Shown piece by piece: positions 62,809-64,000 of a stretch of 64,000 nt of DNA. Origin of the DNA: Burkholderia cepacia ATCC 25416 (GTDB lineage: Bacteria > Pseudomonadota > Gammaproteobacteria > Burkholderiales > Burkholderiaceae); the NCBI RefSeq assembly GCF_001411495.1, contig NZ_CP012981.1, positions 1,488,001-1,552,000 on the forward strand. The letters run 5' to 3'. Numbering within the stretch: position 1 is the first letter of the stretch; every line of letters starts with the position of its first letter. Both the position numbers and the translations under genes were made by a program. A model generated the notes under the pieces. That model saw only the letters and a list, made by a program, of their open reading frames with translations. It did no database searches and was not told where the DNA came from.

Positions 62809-64000
62809 TTACGCGTCGCCTTCCGGCGTGGCCGGGCGCGCCTTCACGCTGCCGGCGATCAGGTCGAAGCGGAACAGCCGGCATTCGAGCGCGCCGTTGA
62901 ACAGCGGCGTCTTGGCCGATTCGCGCAGCCGCAGCTGGCCCGGCAGCGAACGATCGGACGTCAGCAGGAACGCCTGCCAGCCCGTGAAGCGCTGCTTCAG
63001 CGCATCGCCGAGCGCGTTGAAGAATTCGCTGTCCGGTGCGTCGGTGTGGGTGCGGCGGAACGCGTCGTCGTTGCCGCGGTTGCGGCCCGTCTCGCGCACC
63101 TCGCCGCGCGCGCTGCGGCCGCGCACCTCGATCCGCTCGCCGTACGGCGGGTTCGCGAGGATGATGCCCGGGCCGTCGCAGGGCGGCGTCATCCCGCGCG
63201 CGTCGACCTGCTTGAGCCACACCGACGGCACGCCCGCGCGCTCGAGGTTCGCACGTGCCTTCTCGAGCATGTCGCCGGAGATGTCGCTGCCGTACACGCC
63301 GAGCGCTTCGCCGCGTTTGCCGCGCGCCGCACGCTTCGCGTCCAGCGCCGGGACCTTCAGCCCCTGCCATGCGGTGATGTCGTATTGCTTGAGTTTCTCG
63401 AAGCCGAACCGGCGCTCGACGCCGGGTGCCACGCCGAGCGCGATCTGCGCGGCTTCCGCGAGGAACGTGCCGCTGCCGCACATCGGGTCGTACAGCGCCG
63501 TGCCGGGCGTCCAGCCCGTCAGGCGCAGGATGCCGGCCGCGAGGTTCTCGCGCAGCGGCGCCGCGCCCTTGTCGAGGCGCCAGCCGCGCTTGAACAGCGG
63601 CTCGCCCGACGTGTCGAGGTACAGCGTGCACTCGTTGGCCGTCAGGAACGCGAACACGCGCACGTCGGGCGCACCGGTATCGATGCTCGGGCGCGCGCCG
63701 GTCTTCTCGCGCATCCGGTCGCAGATCGCGTCCTTCACGCGCAACGTCGCGAATTCGAGGCTCTTCAGCGGCGACTTGATCGCGGTGATGTCGACGCGCA
63801 GCGTCTGCGTCGCCGCGAACCAGCGCTCCCACGGCTGCTCGAGCGCGAGCGCGTAGACGTCCTGCTCGTTGCGGTAGGCGCGGTGCGCGATCTTCAGCAG
63901 GACCCGGCTCGCGATCCGCGAATGGAGGTTCGCGGCCATGCCGGCGGCCCAGCCGCCGCTGAAGTGGACGCCGCCCGGCACCTGCGCGCCCGCGGTGAAC
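62809..64000 (-). CDS. rlmL: RlmL-like 23S rRNA (guanine-N2) methyltransferase, 5' end beyond window
   Basis: Partial gene: 397 codons visible, frame open to the right edge (in-frame residues before 63981 read FTAGAQ, so the true start is outside). An N-terminal THUMP-like region (GGVHFSGGWAAGMAANLHSR) precedes the Rossmann methyltransferase domain with YDPMCGSGTFLAEAAQIALG and the catalytic IILANPPYGERIEVRG. This matches the RlmL/YcbY-type enzymes that make m2G in 23S rRNA. It lacks the C-terminal RlmK domain seen in E. coli. The exact target is inferred. Confidence 0.88.
   Translation of the reverse strand, partial: FTAGAQVPGGVHFSGGWAAGMAANLHSRIASRVLLKIAHRAYRNEQDVYALALEQPWERWFAATQTLRVDITAIKSPLKSLEFATLRVKDAICDRMREKTGARPSIDTGAPDVRVFAFLTANECTLYLDTSGEPLFKRGWRLDKGAAPLRENLAAGILRLTGWTPGTALYDPMCGSGTFLAEAAQIALGVAPGVERRFGFEKLKQYDITAWQGLKVPALDAKRAARGKRGEALGVYGSDISGDMLEKARANLERAGVPSVWLKQVDARGMTPPCDGPGIILANPPYGERIEVRGRSARGEVRETGRNRGNDDAFRRTHTDAPDSEFFNALGDALKQRFTGWQAFLLTSDRSLPGQLRLRESAKTPLFNGALECRLFRFDLIAGSVKARPATPEGDA

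Noticed and set aside
62448..62900. 150-codon + strand frame between the VOC and methyltransferase genes
   Set aside because: It has no ribosome site and no family resemblance, and its second half is antisense to a hairpin and to the methyltransferase gene.

Overview
This window is GC-rich (roughly two thirds G+C by eye) chromosomal DNA from a beta-proteobacterium. Gene content, gene order and protein sequences fit Burkholderia, most likely the main chromosome of a Burkholderia cepacia complex member. This is judged from family recognition and synteny memory, not a database search. Nearly all of it is core genome. I see no insertion sequence, prophage, integrase, tRNA, rRNA operon or CRISPR array.

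Layout. 1-7.7 kb: exbB/exbD proton-channel pair, then leuS, lptE, holA, proA and hemJ on the + strand. 7.7-13.5 kb: a sugar-acid catabolism block, with hexR (-) divergent from edd and eda (+), followed by a gluconate permease and gntK. 13.5-15.9 kb: a TetR repressor divergent from an FAD amine/amino-acid oxidase. 15.9-18.5 kb: purB (-) divergent from a HypT-like LysR gene. 18.8-23.4 kb: glutamate block, gdhA and the glutamate/aspartate ABC transporter gltIJKL. 23.5-28.8 kb: one very large autotransporter (-) with an AT-richer upstream gap. 29.4-32.9 kb: YafJ-type amidotransferase (-), pyrC overlapped by a DUF3025 gene, and rnpB (RNase P RNA). 32.9-35.9 kb: OsmC protein, an apparent small-RNA gene, a DUF1090 protein, rplM-rpsI and erpA. 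36-39.6 kb: anmK (-) divergent from tyrS-dtd and a histidine phosphatase. 39.7-50.2 kb: a long - strand run with pepP, ubiH, dusB-fis, purH, ruvC, ruvA, ruvB, an MpaB-type protein and a ParB-like lipoprotein. 50.4-54.2 kb: YibF-like GST, membrane-anchored glutamate-synthase-like protein, quinone reductase and HxlR regulator. 54.2-59.1 kb: nudJ-mnmA (-) and the split transhydrogenase pntAA-pntAB-pntB (+). 59.2-64 kb: LysR/nitrilase divergent pair, a WYL regulator, a VOC protein, and an RlmL-like RNA methyltransferase cut by the right edge.

How the genes work together. The hexR block converts gluconate through 6-phosphogluconate to pyruvate and glyceraldehyde-3-phosphate by the Entner-Doudoroff route, with HexR-type palindromes next to hexR and in front of edd. 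The glt block couples glutamate import to glutamate dehydrogenase. tyrS and dtd overlap and act in charging and proofreading of tRNA(Tyr). dusB and fis form the classical operon. nudJ and mnmA overlap as in enterobacteria.

The least ordinary material is non-coding. At 33647-33773 there is a promoter, a transcript of about 91 nt with a CUCCUCC-loop hairpin, and a strong terminator, with no gene of its own: a candidate anti-Shine-Dalgarno small RNA. Others are a 23-nt-arm hairpin in the leuS leader, a terminator-like hairpin inside the glt operon, a double operator in front of the TetR/oxidase pair, a dyad just ahead of the autotransporter, and several clean palindromes in other regulatory gaps.
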